Below are positions 10,641-22,314 of a stretch of DNA of 64,000 nt, one piece after another (the stretch's first letter is position 1; every line of letters begins with the position of its first letter). The translations under genes and the position numbers were made by a program. Source of the DNA: Adiantum capillus-veneris (Eukaryota > Streptophyta > Polypodiopsida > Polypodiales > Pteridaceae); the NCBI GenBank assembly GCA_014529385.2, contig CM043967.1, positions 127,943,182 to 128,007,181 of the forward strand, in the 5' to 3' direction. Under the pieces are notes generated by a model. It was not told where the DNA came from, searched no databases, and saw nothing but the letters and a program-made list of their open reading frames with translations.

Positions 10641-11159
10641 GGGACCCTCCTCCTCCCCCCCCCCCCCCCCCTCTTGGCGTTTTCCCTCTCTCCCTCTGTC
10701 GTGTAGTGTGTGTTAGGTTGCTGCACCCCGTTGTTAACCGCAATCAGCATGTGCCTTCTCTCTCACTTTTGCTCACTTTCAATCCCCGCTGTCAACTCTG
10801 CCACATCAGCGCCGCAGCTCCCTGGCGTAGGCCCTACACCGCCAAGCCCGTGCGTCACTTTCTCTCTTCTCTCTCTGCCATGTGTGTATTACGCTGCTCC
10901 CTGCTCAGCCCACATGGACCAGATGCCTCTCTCTCCAACGCATTGTTGCCCTTCATCTCTCTCTGCCTTCTCTCTACATTTCACGTTGTTGCACACTGTC
11001 AAACCCAGTGGCGTTGCTACGTATTGTGCGCCAGAGACCCCGCTGTCATGCATCGTCTTTCTCTTCTCTCTCTCCTCTGCACGACACTCCCACCTTCACG
11101 CTGCTGAGTTCCAGATGGTCAACGGCTGCCAGCTTGCCAGGTAAGAAGGTAAGCTTTTT

Positions 11160-11800
11160 TTTAAAATCAATTTAAGTAAACCATAAAAACAATTGAAAAA
11201 TCCAAAATCCAAAAGAAAATTTTAAAAAAGAGAATTAGAAAATCACACAAAAATAGAAAAAGAAAAAGCTGACAAAAAAACTCATAAAAAATCAAAAAAT
11301 AGGGGGATTCAAAAATTTTTAAAAAAACTCATAAACTCACAAAAAAATAAACAGGGGGATTCAATTTTTTTTTTAAAAACTCATACATTCACAAAAAAAG
11401 AAACAATCATTAGAAATTCAAAAACCAAATTAAAAAAATTCAAGGATAAATTTTTAAAAATCATAAAAGTTCAAAAATAAAAGACAGAAAAAATCTTAAC
11501 AGCTCTTAGAAAATCATAAAAAATCAAAAACTGATAGAAAAAATTCCATTAAATCATAAAAATTTCATAAAACCTTCAAAAAATTCCAAAAAAATAGAAA
11601 ATTCACAAAAATTTTCTTATAAATCAAAATGTTTTCGAAAAAATCATAAAAATATTCAAAAAATAGAAAGTTCAAAATTTCATAGAAATCTAAAAAATAA
11701 AAAGAAAGTCATCGAAAGTGCCAGAAAGAGGCAGAAAAGCAAAAAAACCGGAAGAGTCGCACACTGAGCAAATAGCACAAAAGCAAGCAAGTCAAAAAAA
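11160..11800 (+). other. A-rich tract in E8
   Basis: About 640 bp made of variations on AAAATCATAAAAATTC, strongly A-rich on the plus strand and poor in G. It follows directly on about 1 kb of CT-rich sequence and precedes the gag remnant. No ORF. Confidence 0.8.
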
Positions 11801-12158
11801 GTAAAGCTGAGAAAATTACAATGCAAAGGCAACCAGATTAGTCAAAAAACGCAAGCAAAACGGCCAACTCAAAGCTATGAGCAGCAGAAAAAAATTTCCG
11901 TGCAAGTGCAACCATAATTCAGTCAAGAAGCTAGAAATGAACATGCATGCTATAAATTGGCTAGTGCAAGTAATTGCACTGCAAATTAGGTGTGAATCGG
12001 ACGAACAGGGGTACAACTCACATGTGATTGCAAATTAGGCTCGTACGGGTAGAGCCGAGAGTTCAAGTACATCAAAGCAAGCTAGTAGCTATAACAACAC
12101 AAGTACAACTGTAATAGAGCAGATTGTATAGCTATATGGATATAATTGGGATAAATGT

Positions 12159-12760
12159 TTGTACACAGATTCAAAAGGCCATATATACTTAATGAGAAAT
12201 AAAAGCAACATAGGAGCCAAGATCCTTTTGATGAGAGTGAATTCAGATTCAAAAAACTCCCAGATATTCACGTACTTCAGTGGAGCCAGGTATTGCAAGC
12301 TCAAAGATGAAGTGCAGATAGAAGTTCAGAAAGTCAACCCAAGTGTTCATCCAAAATTTGCACAAGCCAAGAAAACATACAGCTGATGCATATTCAATCA
12401 GGATCATTGTACATGGATTACAGTGGTCAGATCTATAGTCGAGAACCAAAAATAAAAGATCCAACAGATCAACCAATAGAAGCCAGTCTAATTGGGGAAC
12501 CAAGCCAAAGACGGTTCAAGGTTCTAGATGGATCGATCTACAGCTTGATGCTTAGTGTTCTGAAAGAAGATGCCAACAACTTGGCAAAAACACAAAAACA
12601 AAAGCTCCTTAGCTAGAGCTTGACATGATAGAGCCAGTTGTAATACCACCAGTCATGGCATATTGCTCAAATTGTGGACGAAAAGGTGAACATTTTTCTG
12701 AAGAGTGTCCAATAAATCCTGACAACAGGGTCATATCAACTACCAAGCAAAGTACATAGA
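12159..12760 (+). pseudogene. gag: Gag remnant with zinc knuckle (E8)
   Basis: Three short ORFs in three frames. The last carries CSNCGRKGEHFSEEC (12664-12708), a retroviral-type knuckle with an extra residue between the second Cys and His (x5 instead of x4). Upstream, a loosely repeated motif is seen: LYTDSKGHIYLM, LYMDYSGQIYSRE and LDGSIYSLM. I recognise no capsid domain. It is the only coding trace in E8. Confidence 0.6.
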
Positions 12761-12786
12761 AAATTGGAAATGTGAATCTTGATGTA

Positions 12787-13729
12787 AGTGCATTTAACTC
12801 GTCAGTTAACAGGAGCTGCTCAAGATTGAAGACGCACAGATGCACATCAAAGATGAGCAGGAAGAAGCACTAAAGATTGGAGTTACGCATTTTCAACGTT
12901 TTCCAAAATGGTCATGTACTATAAATTCCCGATGTATTTCAAGCCATTGTAGTTTTTGAATGTGTTACAGGCTCAATGAGAGCTCCAAGATGTGAAGAAC
13001 AGGTCAGCTAGTGTGCCTAGGTAGCAGATTCAATAAGTGGTGGAGCCCTAAAGGCCTTGAGTGCCCGAACATTGCAAATTTTTTACCCTAGGTATATAAG
13101 GCAGTGTGTAAAAGAAATTAGGGTGTGTGGCTATGGATTCCTTGCGCTTCTCCTTTCTCATGTGACTTGGGACTTTTTGGTGAGAGCTCTTGAGGTGTGT
13201 GGCTATGGATTCCGTGCGCTTCTCCTTGCTCATGTGACTTGGTTAACACTAATCAATGCTTAATTCTCTTTCACTATGCCTCTCTCATGCTTTTTGTGAT
13301 TGCTAATGATGCTTTGATTAGCTAGATGGTAACTAATTAATGGTTAATCTCTCTCTAATCTTGTGTGATTGCCATCTCTTGCTTGTGTGTGCATGTAGGT
13401 TTGATTGGAGTGTGGTGCTCGAGAGATCTTTGTGTGTGTGCTTGCAATTAGTGTGTTGCATGATAGGATTAGAGGTGTGTGCGTCTTGCAATCGTTAGTG
13501 TGTGTGATTGGGTTGATTGGAGGTGAAGGAAAGTGGATGTGGAGATTGCCCATCATTGTGGCTTAGCTCCTCCATAGGTCGAGAAGGTCACCTCATAGAG
13601 TCACCATTCGTATTGCCATGTTAGCTCACTAATCGTTTCAGTGTTTCCATGCCCTAGCAGGGTAGCTCATCCCTCCGGATTGATAATTTTGTTGGTCATT
13701 GGAGCTATGCAACGATGGTACCCCCAACC
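12787..13729 (+). repeat. 3' LTR of E8
   Basis: Matches 7995-8812 up to about 13631 and then continues about 98 bp to CCCCAACCA, where E2 coding resumes. It has a partial internal duplication (about 13124-13240) of a segment containing GTGTGGCTATGGATTCC. Confidence 0.75.
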
Positions 13730-13734
13730 ATGAG

Positions 13735-14941
13735 GCTCACCCAAGCAAGGTTTAAGCTTTAGTATCTTTGTCATCACCCACAAGAGCTAAGAAATTGTTC
13801 TCTTTTCTTTAGAAGGTAAGGTATTTGAAGAGGTTCATTCACTTGCTCTCTCAAGTGGTTATTCTTTTACAACAAGTCACCCATAGAGATGTCTTCCTAT
13901 GGAGTGAAGAAAATGGGCAATAGTTTAGCGAAGTGAAACAGATCCTGGCTTCATTTCCCATGATTGCACCCCTTAGATGTGACGAGCCATTTTATGTTAT
14001 CCCCAGTGTAGGAAGTGATATACTTTGGGCCGTACTAATGTAGAAGGTCCCCCGACCTCTTTCATGCGTCCTATCTACTTCTCTAGTCATATCATGAACC
14101 CATCAAAAAAAGGATTCACCACGATAGAGCAGTGTTTGCATTGATGTTTGCCACTACAAAATTTCGCTCTTATCTATTTCCTAGACCATTTGTAATTCTA
14201 ACAATGGAAGAGGTCTTTTTGTATGTGATGCAGCATATGGATGTCTCATCTAGAATCTCTAAGTGGCTCGTTAGATTACAAGAGTTTGATTACACTATGC
14301 AAGTGGAGAACTCCACAACAGCTAGTCTAGGAGATATTCTTACTCATCGTCACTATGAGAAGAAGCTAAAGGTCAACACAGGAGGCAAAGGAGTGACACC
14401 AATGGTAGAATTTTCTAAGCTAGAAGAAGCTCACTCTCTTTCCTTTGATGGAGCTTACAAAAGGATAGTCGACCAGGCTGCAAATAGAATTGTCATTTTC
14501 AATGAGCAAAGGAAAAAGGTCTTCTCTATTAGGCACCTACTACCCTCTTACTCCAACAACGAAGCAGAGTATGCGGCCCTAATTCTTGGATTAGAACAAT
14601 GTGTTTTGCAAGGGTTTCAACGCCTAAATGTGTAGTGGTGATGCCATGCTCTTGATAAAGTAGATAAATGGCACGTGGGTTTGTAAAATCAGGTTTTTCT
14701 TAGCCAATTACACCAAGTTAAGGATATTTTAAGAAAGTTGGAAGCAGTGCAATTATTTCATGTCCATAGGGAAGAAAATCAAGAAGCGGATTCTCTAGCC
14801 AAGGAAAGAATACAGGGTGTTCCCATAGAAGAAATCAGACAGAAGCTACCCCTCTTTCAGGGTAGTGATGCTATGCCTGATATCATCAGCTTCTTAGATA
14901 TAGGACAATGTCATAAGGGGTATACCAAGGTCCACAAATAA
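13735..14941 (+). pseudogene. pol: Gypsy pol: RT tail, RNase H and second RNase H (E2)
   Basis: RT/connection sequence resumes with KVRYLKRFIH (about 13815), then QILASFPMIAPLRCDEPF (about 13945). RNase H follows: FALMFATTKFRSYLFPRPF and SKWLVRLQEFDYTMQVEN. A second RNase H begins near 14445 (SLSFDGAYKR) with NNEAEYAALILGLE and ends with REENQEADSLAKE (about 14770). Two consecutive RNase H domains are the known hallmark of the Tat lineage. At least six stops or frame changes are scattered through it. Confidence 0.8.
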
Positions 14942-14999
14942 TGGCTTGTTTAGAAGGCAAGAAGATACCACCTTATAAACAACACCTTGTAGTGCAAGG

Positions 15000-16078
15000 G
15001 CAAAGATCAGATTCTCAGGCGAGCGCCAATCTCCAGTGAAATCACGGAGGTGATCTCAAGTTTCCATGATTGTGTTTGTAGCAGCCACTTTTCTCTAGAT
15101 ATTACTAGTAGGAAGATTCTACAGGCAAGAATCTCTTGGACTAGTCTGAACAGGGAGGCACATCATTGGTGTAAAACATGCACAGCTTGAGCCACAGACT
15201 CCTATCATCTCATATGACATGTTTGAGAAGTGGGAAATATATGCAATGGGTCCTTTACCAAGGATCCAGTCGGGTAAACTGTACATTCTAGCTGGTGTAG
15301 ACTACATGACCCGATGGGCGGAAGCAGCAACCACGACATGCATTACAACTCAATAAGTGGCGAAGTTCATATTTGAGCACATTTGTTGCCGTTTTGGCAC
15401 ACCTCTAGAGATAATACCTGATAGAGGGCTAGGTTTCAAAGGTGAATTGGTTGGAGAACTGATGAAAAAGCTAGGCATCACATACCGACACTCCACTCCA
15501 TACTATCGACAATGCAATGGTCTAGTGGAGAAGGTAAATGGCATGATCTGTAAGATCATCACAAAGTAGGTGAATAGCCATGCAAGTGATTGAGATAAGC
15601 ATCTCATGACCGCTCTTTGGGCCTATCGCACGACATTCCAAACATCACTAGGTTTACCCTTTTCTATCCGGTATATGGAAAAGAGGACATTCTACCCATC
15701 GAGGCACAGATATCCAGCTTGTGAGTCATGGCTAGCCAGTTACAGTTCCCAATTTCCCATCTCCGCAGCCACATATTGGATCTAGAAAGGCTTCAACTAG
15801 ACACATAAGAAGCGATCAACTACTATACAATGCAAGCGGAATGACGTTGACTCACATTCAATCAAGGGCTTAAGAAAAAGGGTCTAAAGAAAGGCATGTT
15901 AGTACTGAGATACGACAACAAATTCGACATTAGGAAAGATAAGAAGTTTCAACCCAGATTGGAAGGGCGATTCATTGTCAAAAGGCGATACACCAATGGT
16001 AGCTACAAGTTGATGGAGGCAGAAGTCAAATTCACAAGACCAGAGTCAATGGATGGAGGCTCAAAAGTGACTTCTTAA
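15000..16078 (+). pseudogene. pol: Gypsy integrase (E2), fragmented
   Basis: Core domain traces: MTRWAEAA (about 15308), then FIFEHICCRFGTPLEIIPDR with the second catalytic Asp, then TPYYRQCNGLVEKVNG where the third acidic residue is the E of LVEK. A C-terminal stretch, KFQPRLEGRFIVKRRYTNGS, follows at 15945. Frames are broken by stops at 15567-15569 and elsewhere. Not functional. Confidence 0.75.
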
Positions 16079-16177
16079 GGTTTGATCCAGAGTTCATGAT
16101 AGCTATTCTAGAGGAGGGAGAACCCTCCAGCTCCGCTACTAGATAATCAAAAGTACATCTAGAGGCATGAATGCCTC

Positions 16178-16261
16178 TAGCTAGAAGGGGAAGGCTAATG
16201 ATGGCCATTTTTGAGAAACATGGGCCGTGGGGCTGGCATAATCTGGTGCTCTGATACCACT
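16178..16261 (+). other. Polypurine tract and possible 3' LTR start of E2
   Basis: AGAAGGGGAAGG precedes TGATGGCCATTTTTGAG at about 16197, the usual arrangement before a 3' LTR. The LTR is lost after about 60 bp. Confidence 0.4.
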
Positions 16262-16620
16262 TGATGGGAATGGGATCATGCTAGCTAGGCTAGATAAAAG
16301 GTAAACATCGTTCACACAAGTGAGTGTGTGTTGGCTAGATTATCACTCAAGAAAATTAGGTTCCAAGATCAATTAACTTGGAATCATAAGCACGGTCTTG
16401 AGTATTTGGTAAGCCATAACAATCACCAAAAATAAGGGAGATGTTATGCAAAATAGACTCGGTTTACTCATTCATGAAATAAGTGTTGAGTAGCTCTACA
16501 ACCTTGCACCAATACATGTGGGATAATTCCACCATTTTCTCTTGTTGATTCATGCTCTAGGACTCTAGGACAAAGCTTACACCTTACACCATTGGCCTAG
16601 CAATTGGGAAATGATGAACT
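16248..16620 (-). other. Minus-oriented LTR fragment with tRNA-Met primer site
   Basis: Minus strand reads TGGTATCAGAGC (16259-16248), the standard primer-binding site for initiator tRNA-Met, preceded by a CA-ending sequence (16262 upward). This is the LTR end and primer site of an otherwise missing element. It sits between E2 and the E3 second RNase H. Confidence 0.5.
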
Positions 16621-17150
16621 CTACACACTACTTCAATCTCAAGCGCAAAGTAAGATAGTCTACTACATTGTTGGTATGACCATACTCCAAGTTGTAAGCC
16701 TTTGAAAAAAATATTTTTCCATGTGGATCCCATATCACCACAACTCCACCAGCTTTCAGTATCACCCTCCTATAAGGTAGAGGTCCCTATTTAGAGACAC
16801 TTAGATTGGGAGTGATGGATTGGGGGTGATATGTGACCAAACTGCAAAGATAGGGGGCTAGCATGAAGCTCCACGATGCTGTCTACAAGTGGGACTCAGT
16901 TGGTGACGTGGACTGGCAGACAATTTTCACAAATTGTGTGTAACAAATTATGGGGTGAGTGGGAGTATGATACCTGCCCCTCGCACGTGCGCGATAATAG
17001 CCCAAGAAAGTAGTGACAGATACCAGTACCACGACTATAGCACTTGCGTAAAGGCTCTTGGGCATGCTAGTTTAGGGACATGCACCTTCGTGTGCTGTGC
17101 TTGTCATGCGCTTGTCGACAATAGGGCTTTCTCTGCCTTTTTGTCCTCGA

Positions 17151-17275
17151 ATGACCTGCGCGCATTGCAGCCAGCTTCGAAGGGCATGAGGTTCTGCGCC
17201 AGCTTGCAACAGGATGACCTGTGCGCATTGCAGCCAGCTTCCAAGGGCATGAGGTTCTGCGCCTGCTTGCAACAG
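17151..17275. repeat. 63-bp tandem duplication in the pogo element
   Basis: Units 17151-17213 and 17214-17275, starting ATGACCTG(C/T)GCGCATTGCAG. GC-rich compared with the surroundings and outside the transposase gene. No other feature is seen in 16800-18000 of this element. Confidence 0.9.
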
Positions 17276-18737
17276 GCTTCCAAGGGGGAGTTTCCTTGGT
17301 TGTGTAACTACTGCGCTAGCTTGCAACAAGCTTCCTAGCATCGTAGGAGGAGCCTACACTGTAATAAGCCCTGGGGCGCATGACCTGTGCCGAGGAGCCC
17401 CTGCTATGTCGGCATTGCGATAGAAAACGTGCATGACATTTCGATCTTCAACACGAATTTGTAATTGCATTGCTTGGTAAGTCTCAAAGAAAGCATGCCA
17501 TATCATTGCTGCCTCTAAATTTGTGGGTGTTTCACTCTGTTTTTTTTTGTGTTCAGATGCTCAAGCGTTCAGGGACATGCAGATGAGGGGGCCGATGCTG
17601 GAATGATTGGACATATCAGCACTGGGTAAGGTGAGATTCATATCATCTCACTCAGCAATCATGTCTCAATTTTATCTTTTACTAGCTAGCATTTCTTCGT
17701 CGTCACCTGAATGTGAGGTGTATTATATTGTTGAGCCCTTAGCCAAATTGAATGTTACCTGATTTGATTTATGAGTCTACATTGTGACTCATGGCATGAT
17801 TGTCTAATGTGCTGTTGTTTTGCTGAACTTCAAATTGGATTTCAAGTCACAATAGAAGGTTAAATTAAGACATGCAAAATATTGATGGCAGCATTATTGC
17901 CAAGACTTGCAAAAAAGATGAGCTAATATCAGTAAACCGGTGACATTTTTGTAGGTTACAACAGTGTATCTAACAACGACTTATACAAAAACTTTGAGTT
18001 TCAAAATGATTTTAGATGGCCGATTGGCAGGCAAATAGGATTGTAGGTAAGTAAGAGGCCATACAATGAAACCTGCAAAAAGTGACATTTTTTGGGGATT
18101 CAAGACCTCTAGACTCGCATACTTGTGGTGATGCCTCGTATACTTCTAGTGGTCTGTTGGGGAGACCTTTGCAATTTCTCCATTTGTCGTCTCCTGGGAT
18201 TGGCATGGTATGGATGATCAACATGCAATGGATTTAGAATCAAACCTTCTAAGGAACCACCCTCCCAAAGAATGGCCCGCATCCTTTTCTCAAAAACAAG
18301 TTGTTGTGCTTCCCAATCTTTCTTAGACCTCTTGGCTTGAGCTGCCTCTTCTTGTCGTTGTTTACGTGCCTCTATTTCTACAAGTGATTGGAGTCTTCGT
18401 TTCTCTTTCTCCACTTTCTTCTGCTCTCTAGCTTTAGAAATCTCGTCCTTCTTAGCATTCTTAGCCTTCATGATCTCAATATACTAGAGTGAAGTGAGTA
18501 TCAAGATGTTCGTATAGTCCACAAATGCCTCTCTAGGTGCTTTTCTTACTGATACCTCTGACATTGGCACTTGTAAGAGATCAATTATACGGGCTTGATC
18601 ACTTTGAGACCGGCTTCTTTGCATGGGTTGCTTGTTTGAAGAGAGGTTAATGTTCTCTTTGTCAACATACCCTTCTACGGGTGGCAAGGTAGTATCAGCT
18701 ACAAAACAATCTTCTTCTAGCGACCTCATAAAGCTGA

Positions 18738-18961
18738 TTTGATGTGCTGATTCACTCTGATCCGCTCTAATTTGTTGTGTTGATTCGCTCTCATCTGCTC
18801 TAATTTGATGTGCTAATTCTTTCTGATTTGCTATGGAATGATGTACTGATTTGCTTTGATTTTCTCTGAGTTGATGTGCTAATTCACTTACTCTTATTTG
18901 ATGTGCTGGTTTGCTCTAATTTGCTATGATTTGATGTGCTGATTTGCTTTGATCACACAAC
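18738..18961 (-). repeat. 33-bp minisatellite inside the transposase frame
   Basis: About seven units coding for variants of ADQSESAHQIR (11 residues). Unit lengths are 33 bp except one of 27 bp, all multiples of three, so the array kept the reading frame. One TAG interrupts it near 18916. Confidence 0.85.
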
Positions 18962-19363
18962 AAACTTGGTACAACAGTTCTTCTAACCTGTGCTTCTTGT
19001 GTGTTACTTACCATCGAACGTAGTGCTAGAATAGCTTCATCCTCTATACCTCCTTGAGGTGGGGTGCTTGGGACTTGTGAGAGGATTTCATCTTCTTGAT
19101 TTGTCATTTCATGTATGATCTGTATATTGTTGCATGGCATGCCCTCAAATTTTATTGTTGAAGCATCAAGGGGCCAAATTCCTGTTGCACGGAAACTTGC
19201 CTTAATGTTTGACTCTATTAAAGACATTTTTAGAGCACTTGCCACAATGGTTGCAAGCTCTCTCTTGCTTGCTTGGCTGGATGCCGTCCGTTGCTGCCAT
19301 ATTGCCCTCTCTTTTGAAAATTTGTCTTTAATAATTTGAAGACAGAGACATCCAAGGGCTATA

Positions 19364-19415
19364 GCTTGTGTGATGTATGGGCAGGTAAAGCTTGTGTGAT
19401 GTATGGGCAGGTAAA
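19364..19415. repeat. 26-bp tandem duplication in the DDE domain
   Basis: Two identical 26-bp units, 19364-19389 and 19390-19415. Because 26 is not a multiple of three, it shifts the transposase frame immediately before the third catalytic Asp. Confidence 0.95.
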
Positions 19416-21018
19416 GTGATAATATCTATGCTAGCTTCATGTGCTCTCGCCACAACTTCCAGGGAAACATGGCTTCCATGACCATCAAGTATTAAAAGAT
19501 GTCTGTTATCAAATCCAACATCTTGCATTATGAACTTTTGTAAGTGCTCTAGCCAAGCTTGGAAGAGCTTGCCGGTCATCCATGCTTCTTTTGCATGGCC
19601 ATTGCAGCCCATGGTTCGCAATCTTCGATGTAGTTGTTTTTTAGTCTACTCCCCTTGAATATATAATATGAAGGGATTGCATGGCCATCTACACTAACAC
19701 AGCATAAAACTGTCATCCATTCTCGTGAATCACATGTGATTCCATACAGTGATTTGGTTCCCTTCTTTGCAAGGATCTTCATGCCTTTGTCCCTTGACCC
19801 TTGAAACCCGGTCTCATCTACATTCCAGATATTAGAAGGTGGGTACTTATTTTCATCATAAAGTGCCTTAAGATTCTTGTGAAGAGTCTTGAAAATTTCT
19901 GGCCGTCGCCAAAACCTTATTGCTCTGGATTGATCTAGACCTTCACTGACACGGAAAACAAGTTGTGGATGCCGGCCTCGAAACCCTTCCCACCAACTCC
20001 TTCCAGGAATTCCATTCGTGAAGAGAGTGTGTCTTGTTTGACAAATCTCTGCCACCTTTAGCTTAACATCCAAGATGGAGAGACCATGCCTTGATTCGCA
20101 CTTTTGAAATATCCAATGTAGTAGTGCTTCTTCTTCGTCAAAGGTGAGTGTGGTTTCCGGCCCTCTCTTGCTCTTTTGTGATCGTCCTTCTTCCCAGTTT
20201 GCTATTGCAGATTTTCTCATGCCAAATTGCATGGAGCATTTTTGCAAAGAAAGTCCTTGTTCTCGTGCTAAAAGAGCTTTTTCCATGTCCTTCTCTGTCC
20301 AAGATAGCTTTGTACGCTTTTGTTTCTTGGTGGCTAGTTTCGGAGTGGAGTCCTCTGGTTGTTGGATTTGTAAAACGATGCTTGGTTTGGGAAATGTAGC
20401 TTTTGCTTGGAGTGCAAGAGGAGGCTTATTAGGCTTCTTTTGTCCATTGGTTCTTCCCTTCTTGATGCCATGAGTTTGCTTAAAGGAGGACGAAAAATGT
20501 AAAGTTTTGCTTGTTGCTGCACATGCTTTGCCTTTTCTGATTGTCCTTGTGCCTCTTACCATAACCTAAATGAAAATATGAAAGTGAATATGTAACTGAA
20601 TATGAAGTTAGTTTGAAGTAAGGGTGATGGACAACACATTGATGAAAGGAGCCTTCTTTCTTGGAAATTTGCACAAGAAGGACGGCATTACATGCACACG
20701 TCCACAACAACAAACTTGGTCACCATGTCTGTGGACTAGCTGAGCGGTACACAAGAAATTAGCTAATGCTGGATGTCTCTCTAGCAAACATGCCTTACAT
20801 TCACATGGAGCCCCGAACCCCATCTCTGTAGAATTGCATATCAGATATCAAAACAAGTTCCAAATTGTCTTGAAATTGTTTGTACACTAGCGAATATGTC
20901 TATTCTTATTGGGTTTCTTGCATGGTTGCTGTTTGGATGGATATAACAATGCAAGTTAAAAGCAGAACTGGTGGCAATTTGGATGGGTTGAGGCTATCAA
21001 ATTGTAGATAGGAGGAAA

Positions 21019-21162
21019 CTCCAAGGTAATAAAATGGGCAGAAAAGAGGAAGTTTACAGACAATGAAGCACCACAGAGGTGGAACTTGATCTCCAAGGTA
21101 ATAAAATGGGCAGAAAAGAGGAATTTTACAGAGAATGAAGCTCCATGGACGTGGAACTTGAT
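21019..21162. repeat. 72-bp tandem duplication
   Basis: Units 21019-21090 and 21091-21162, both beginning CTCCAAGGTAATAAAATGGG, with a few mismatches. It lies in the 5' non-coding part of the pogo element. 20563-21018 upstream of the transposase start shows only a Cys-rich short ORF (20608-20823) of unknown meaning. Confidence 0.95.
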
Positions 21163-22135
21163 CTCTCTTGTAGAGTGAGTGAGAGTGAGAGTGAGAGTGA
21201 ACGAGTGGAGGTCATAAGTGTATGAGTGATCTCTCGTAGTGGCTGTAAATGTTTTTGATTTTCACTAAGAACTTGTATTTTTGTGTCTGTGATTCATGAT
21301 TGCTGAGATATTCTCTCTCTGTTTGTGTGCAGGTGTGGAGCCAATGTTGGAGAGAGGTGGCGCCAGTTTAAAGAGGGCATGGAGTGTTTTTGGGAAGGGT
21401 GGAAATGTATTTTTAATTTTTGAGCCAAGTCTTGTAATTGTCCCAGATTTGAGCCTCTAATCTTTTCTTTTTCACACAAACGTGTCTCAAAGTCTTGTTT
21501 CTAAAAAGCGCCCCAACTTTTAATTGGGACCTCTACCCTACACACCATCAAACCACATGGTAAAAGCTCCTACTAAATTAGGCTCCTCTTTGGATTCATC
21601 TCGTACCACCCTTGGATAGATCGGTAAATCAGTCACCGTACTGATCGGAATATACATCAAATGAGATCGACTCATATGGATGACCTTGAATTCAAATTCA
21701 AAATCCTATAGCTCTATCACCCATTTCATAATCTACTTCCCCAACTTCAAGTGCAACACCACCTCAGGAAGCAACCATCAACACATAAAACTTTTGTACA
21801 ATGAGATGCACTTTGATCTTTTTGCAAGCAAAAACCAAATTGATGACCCACTGCTCTACTTTGGTGTAGGTTGCCTCTCAAGAACTTATTACCCTACTTT
21901 CAAAGTAAAATAGGCTCATAGATCCTTCCCACCTTTTGCAGCAACATTGCTCCAATAGCCACACTACCTATTGTCATGGCAACATAGAAATCGTCTTTTC
22001 AATTGGGAGGATGCATTCTTGGAAGTTGACACAAGATTTCCTTCACCCTCTAAAAACTTCATGAGCTTCTTCATCCCATTCAAATCCATGCACGCGCATG
22101 CATGAGAGATGCCAAAGCTTAAGCACTAGAAGGAG

Positions 22136-22314
22136 GCTCCATAAGGACAAAAGCTTTCACCTTTTTGGATCCACTTGGATCCCATCTTGTGACACCACAT
22201 GGTCTAGTAATGATGCTCAAGATTAGCTCCATAAGGACAAGAGCTTAAACCTTTTTTTAATCCACTTGGATCCCATCTTGTGACAGCACATGGTCTAGTA
22301 ATGATGCTCAAGGT
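22136..22314. repeat. 90-bp tandem duplication in E3 pol
   Basis: Units 22136-22225 and 22226-22314, both starting GCTCCATAAGGACAA and containing CATGGTCTAGTAATGATGCT. Confidence 0.95.

Larger units (their letters stand above)
7995..13729 (+). mobile_element. Gag-only LTR retrotransposon E8 nested in the E2 RT
   Basis: Two related direct repeats (about 7995-8812 and 12787-13729) flank about 4 kb that holds only a decayed gag with a zinc knuckle, so it resembles a non-autonomous TR-GAG/LARD element. E2 RT coding stops at RIE (7994) and resumes near 13731, which fixes the insertion. The flanking target duplication is short and imperfect (TTGAG versus ATGAG). The interior has a marked composition: T-rich (about 9300-9900), CT-rich (10080-11110), then A-rich (11160-11800). 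Confidence 0.75.
4616..16261 (+). mobile_element. Ty3/Gypsy retrotransposon E2 (Tat-like), decayed
   Basis: Order on the plus strand: 70-codon ORF, gag with zinc knuckle, protease remnant, reverse transcriptase (RT), RNase H, a second RNase H of the type found in Tat elements, integrase, then a polypurine stretch and a TG that may start the 3' LTR. Two later insertions interrupt it: a MITE in gag (5208-5401) and the LTR element E8 in the RT (7995-13729). Many stops and frameshifts show an old copy. Its 5' LTR was not identified. Confidence 0.8.
18109..20562 (-). pseudogene. pogo-type transposase (CENP-B HTH + DDE), broken
   Basis: Nuclear enzyme that would bind the element ends and cut at TA. 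From the ATG at 20562: basic N-terminus; first helix-turn-helix at about residues 84-127 (KLSWTEKDMEKALLAREQGL); CENP-B/Tc5 HTH about 138-205 (WWEGFRGRHPQLVFR); DDE domain with the first Asp in NIWNVDETGFQ (about 243) and the second in LLILDGHGSHVS. A frameshift lies near 19590. A 26-bp duplication (19364-19415) throws the third Asp (PLDV) out of frame, and a TAG stands just before it. The C-terminal part returns to the first frame: FRATGIWPLDA, an 11-residue repeat array, and a Lys/Glu-rich coiled coil ending at 18109. Two more in-frame TAG stops lie near 18916 and 18484. Total about 800 codons, long for the family. Confidence 0.85.
16775..21538 (-). mobile_element. pogo/Tigger-like DNA transposon (4764 bp)
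   Basis: Termini: left AGGTAGAGGTCCC, right (read inward) GGGTAGAGGTCCC, 12 of 13 identical, each flanked outside by TA (16773-16774 and 21539-21540), the Tc1/mariner-superfamily target duplication. An inner TA plus GAGGTCCC would be an equally simple border, so the ends could be a few bases further in. It contains one minus-strand gene for a CENP-B/pogo-type transposase. It inserted into the second RNase H domain of E3, just after FDGV. Confidence 0.85.

Noticed and set aside
10328-11175. ORFs in the CT-rich part of E8
   Set aside because: Several frames are open together because of composition; no domain, and they lie in a tandem duplication.
16197-16620. One continuous LTR
   Set aside because: The tRNA-Met primer site at 16248-16259 is on the minus strand, so two fragments of opposite orientation meet here.
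20608-20823. Cys-rich ORF upstream of the pogo transposase as a separate gene or exon
   Set aside because: No clear zinc-finger spacing and no splice evidence; left as unknown.
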